Below are positions 5,836 to 6,840 of a DNA stretch of 6,840 nucleotides, piece by piece; position 1 is the stretch's first letter, and every line of letters starts with the position of its first letter. The notes beneath the pieces are model-generated. The model was not told where the DNA came from and ran no database searches. It saw nothing but the letters and a program-made list of their open reading frames with translations. The translations under genes were made by a program, and so were the position numbers. Source of the DNA: JBBKXP01 sp038323615 (GTDB lineage Bacteria; Pseudomonadota; Alphaproteobacteria; Rhodobacterales; Rhodobacteraceae); NCBI GenBank assembly GCA_038323615.1, contig JBBQHC010000145.1:1-6840 (forward strand), given 5' to 3'.

Positions 5836-6138
5836 TCATCGGTTCGTTGCTGTGTCGGTTTCGCCGGGCGGTTGCGGCAGCATGCTGATCCCGTAGGGTT
5901 TCAGGGTGCGCTGGATGGCGCTGACCTCGCCCCGATCGCCGTCATCACGCGCGTCGGGGCGCGTCGGCATCAGGCTTTGGCTGATTGCGGCGATCTGGCC
6001 GTTGCTGGGCGGGATCGGCAGCGGCACGTCGGGGCGCGGTGCGCGGGCCAGTGCGGCGGCATCGGCGGCGGGCCGTTGATCGGGGCGGGCGGGCGGTGAC
6101 GCCACCGGTGCCGCATAGATCCGGGTATTCATGTCCAT
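5836..6138 (-). CDS. Small Pro/Ala-rich protein of unknown function
   Basis: I do not recognise this 100-residue protein. The start is set by AAGGAG six bases ahead of the ATG, giving MDMNTRIY. In-frame codons further upstream would add 12 residues but have no such site. Roughly residues 9-60 are rich in Pro, Ala, Arg and Asp, with about 17 prolines and 16 alanines in the whole protein, so this part is probably disordered. Two less biased stretches stand out: NGQIAAISQSLMP (about 46-58) and EVSAIQRTLKPYGISMLP (about 71-88), the latter looking like a short amphipathic helix followed by a conserved-looking tail. There is no signal peptide, membrane segment or cysteine. It lies between acs and accB in the same direction, 97 bases after acs and 117 before accB. 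A role in acetyl-CoA or fatty-acid metabolism is only a guess from position. Confidence 0.65.
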   Translation of the reverse strand: MDMNTRIYAAPVASPPARPDQRPAADAAALARAPRPDVPLPIPPSNGQIAAISQSLMPTRPDARDDGDRGEVSAIQRTLKPYGISMLPQPPGETDTATNR

Positions 6139-6144
6139 CTCAGG

Positions 6145-6150
6145 CTCCTT
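6145..6150 (-). promoter_or_regulatory. Ribosome-binding site of the small hypothetical gene
   Basis: AAGGAG on the minus strand lies 6 bases before the ATG at 6138. It is the best Shine-Dalgarno in the window. It supports this open frame being a real gene and fixes its start over the Met at 6132 and codons further upstream. Confidence 0.7.
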
Positions 6151-6183
6151 CCAATTTGAAAGAGCCCCCACCAACCCCTAGCC

Positions 6184-6211
6184 TAACCGCGCAAAGGTTG
6201 CGGTTCGGTTA
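6184..6211 (-). other. Bulged stem-loop in the gap after acs
   Basis: On the minus strand TAACCG (6211-6206) pairs with CGGTTA (6189-6184), and inside it CGCAA (6202-6198) pairs with TTGCG (6194-6190) around a 3-base loop, leaving an AAC bulge. It begins 28 bases after the acs stop. No T-tract follows, so I do not call it an intrinsic terminator. It may protect or end the acs transcript or influence the small gene downstream. Structure seen by eye; function unknown. Confidence 0.4.
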
Positions 6212-6238
6212 ACTGCGCCCGAAAGACAGCGTTTTTGT

Positions 6239-6840
6239 TCAATCGCGGTTCATCCGGTTGGCGATCAAATCGTCCACCACAGCCGGATCGGCAAGGGTCG
6301 AGATGTCACCCAGCGCCCCATAGTCGTTTTCCGCGATCTTGCGCAAAATCCGCCGCATGATCTTGCCCGACCGGGTTTTCGGCAGGCCGGGGGCGAATTG
6401 CAGCAGGTCGGGCTTGGCGATCGGGCCGATTTCATTGCGCACGAAGGCTTCGAGTTCGCGGCGCAAATCGTCTGACGGTTCCTCGCCACCCATCAGCGTC
6501 ACGTAGGCGTAGATGCCTTGCCCCTTGATCGCGTGCGGATAGCCGACCACGGCCGCTTCGGCCACTTTGGGATGCGCCACCAGTGCGCTTTCGACTTCGT
6601 CGGTGCCCATCCGGTGTCCGGATACGTTGATCACGTCATCGACCCGCCCGGTGATCCAGTAGTACCCATCGGCGTCGCGCCGACAGCCATCGCCGGAAAA
6701 GTAATAGCCTTTGAAATCGCTGAAATAGGTCTTTTCGAACCGATCGTGATCGCCCCAGATGGTGCGCATCTGGCCGGGCCAGCTGTCCTTGATGCACAAC
6801 ACGCCCTCGGCCTCGGTCGTGGTGATTTCGGCGCCTGTCG
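6239..6840 (-). CDS. acs: Acetyl-CoA synthetase, C-terminal part (5' end outside window)
   Basis: Acs activates acetate to acetyl-CoA through acetyl-AMP. About 200 C-terminal residues of a protein usually near 650 are visible, and the frame continues through the right edge. The GTG at 6802 is internal, because TTTEAEG precedes it in frame and joins smoothly to VLCIKDSWPGQ. Visible motifs are WPGQMRTIWGDHDRF, YYFSGDGCRRDADGYYWITG, the hinge and A8 motif GRVDDVINVSGHR (6649-6611) and the A10 motif PKTRSGK (6382-6362). The last Lys of that motif (codon 6364-6362) is the catalytic lysine that is reversibly acetylated in studied Acs enzymes. The ending is IANRMNRD. The gene points toward accB-accC, so the enzyme making acetyl-CoA sits next to the one that carboxylates it, though a 97-base gap with a hairpin and a separate small gene lie between. 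Confidence 0.96.
   Translation of the reverse strand, partial: TGAEITTTEAEGVLCIKDSWPGQMRTIWGDHDRFEKTYFSDFKGYYFSGDGCRRDADGYYWITGRVDDVINVSGHRMGTDEVESALVAHPKVAEAAVVGYPHAIKGQGIYAYVTLMGGEEPSDDLRRELEAFVRNEIGPIAKPDLLQFAPGLPKTRSGKIMRRILRKIAENDYGALGDISTLADPAVVDDLIANRMNRD

Noticed and set aside
5107..6099. A 330-codon plus-strand open frame across accC, accB and the small hypothetical gene.
   Set aside because: It is antisense to accB with its EAMK site and to the gene with a strong ribosome site. The product is Arg/Gly/Cys-rich with no recognisable motif.
6184..6211. Stem-loop after acs as an intrinsic terminator.
   Set aside because: The stem is bulged and no T-run follows on either strand, so it is listed only as a structure of unknown role.
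1..6840. Search for insertion sequences, CRISPR repeats, defence genes, phage genes or toxin-antitoxin pairs.
   Set aside because: None seen. All genes but one belong to conserved core families, gaps are short (117 bases at most), and no repeated units or shift in codon texture are visible.

Overview
This is a GC-rich stretch of core bacterial chromosome, almost certainly from an alphaproteobacterium and most likely a Rhodobacterales (Roseobacter-type) organism. The basis is the NDUFA12-type complex I subunit, a DUF2155 protein, and ClpX/AccC/Aat proteins with the family texture expected of that group. The genus is inference. I see no mobile element, CRISPR array, rRNA, complete tRNA or phage gene.

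Plus strand, 1-3239. The window opens inside clpX, whose N-terminal zinc-binding domain lies off the left edge. A RidA-family gene starts with GTG directly on the clpX stop codon. A GNAT acetyltransferase gene follows with a 4-base overlap, so these three genes are probably co-transcribed. A strong 11-bp stem-loop sits on the GNAT stop codon. Next come three tightly packed envelope-related genes: an NDUFA12-like complex I accessory subunit, an MlaD-type MCE lipid-transport protein, and a secreted DUF2155 protein that overlaps mlaD by 4 bases.

Minus strand, 6840-3203. The genes read leftwards: the C-terminal part of acetyl-CoA synthetase (acs, cut by the right edge), a small Pro/Ala-rich protein of unknown function, accB, accC and aat. 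Acs makes acetyl-CoA. AccB and AccC are the biotin carrier and biotin carboxylase of acetyl-CoA carboxylase, which starts fatty-acid synthesis. Aat adds Leu/Phe to protein N-termini for ClpS/ClpAP degradation. A candidate promoter lies upstream of accB. The plus- and minus-strand groups converge, and the DUF2155 and aat coding regions overlap tail to tail by 37 bp.

There is no clear undescribed multi-gene system here. The best leads are small. AccC has valine at a normally invariant glycine of its ATP-binding loop. The RidA-family protein lacks the catalytic arginine. There are two stop-codon-adjacent inverted repeats, an uncharacterised protein in the slot before accB, and the NDUFA12-mlaD-DUF2155 gene trio.
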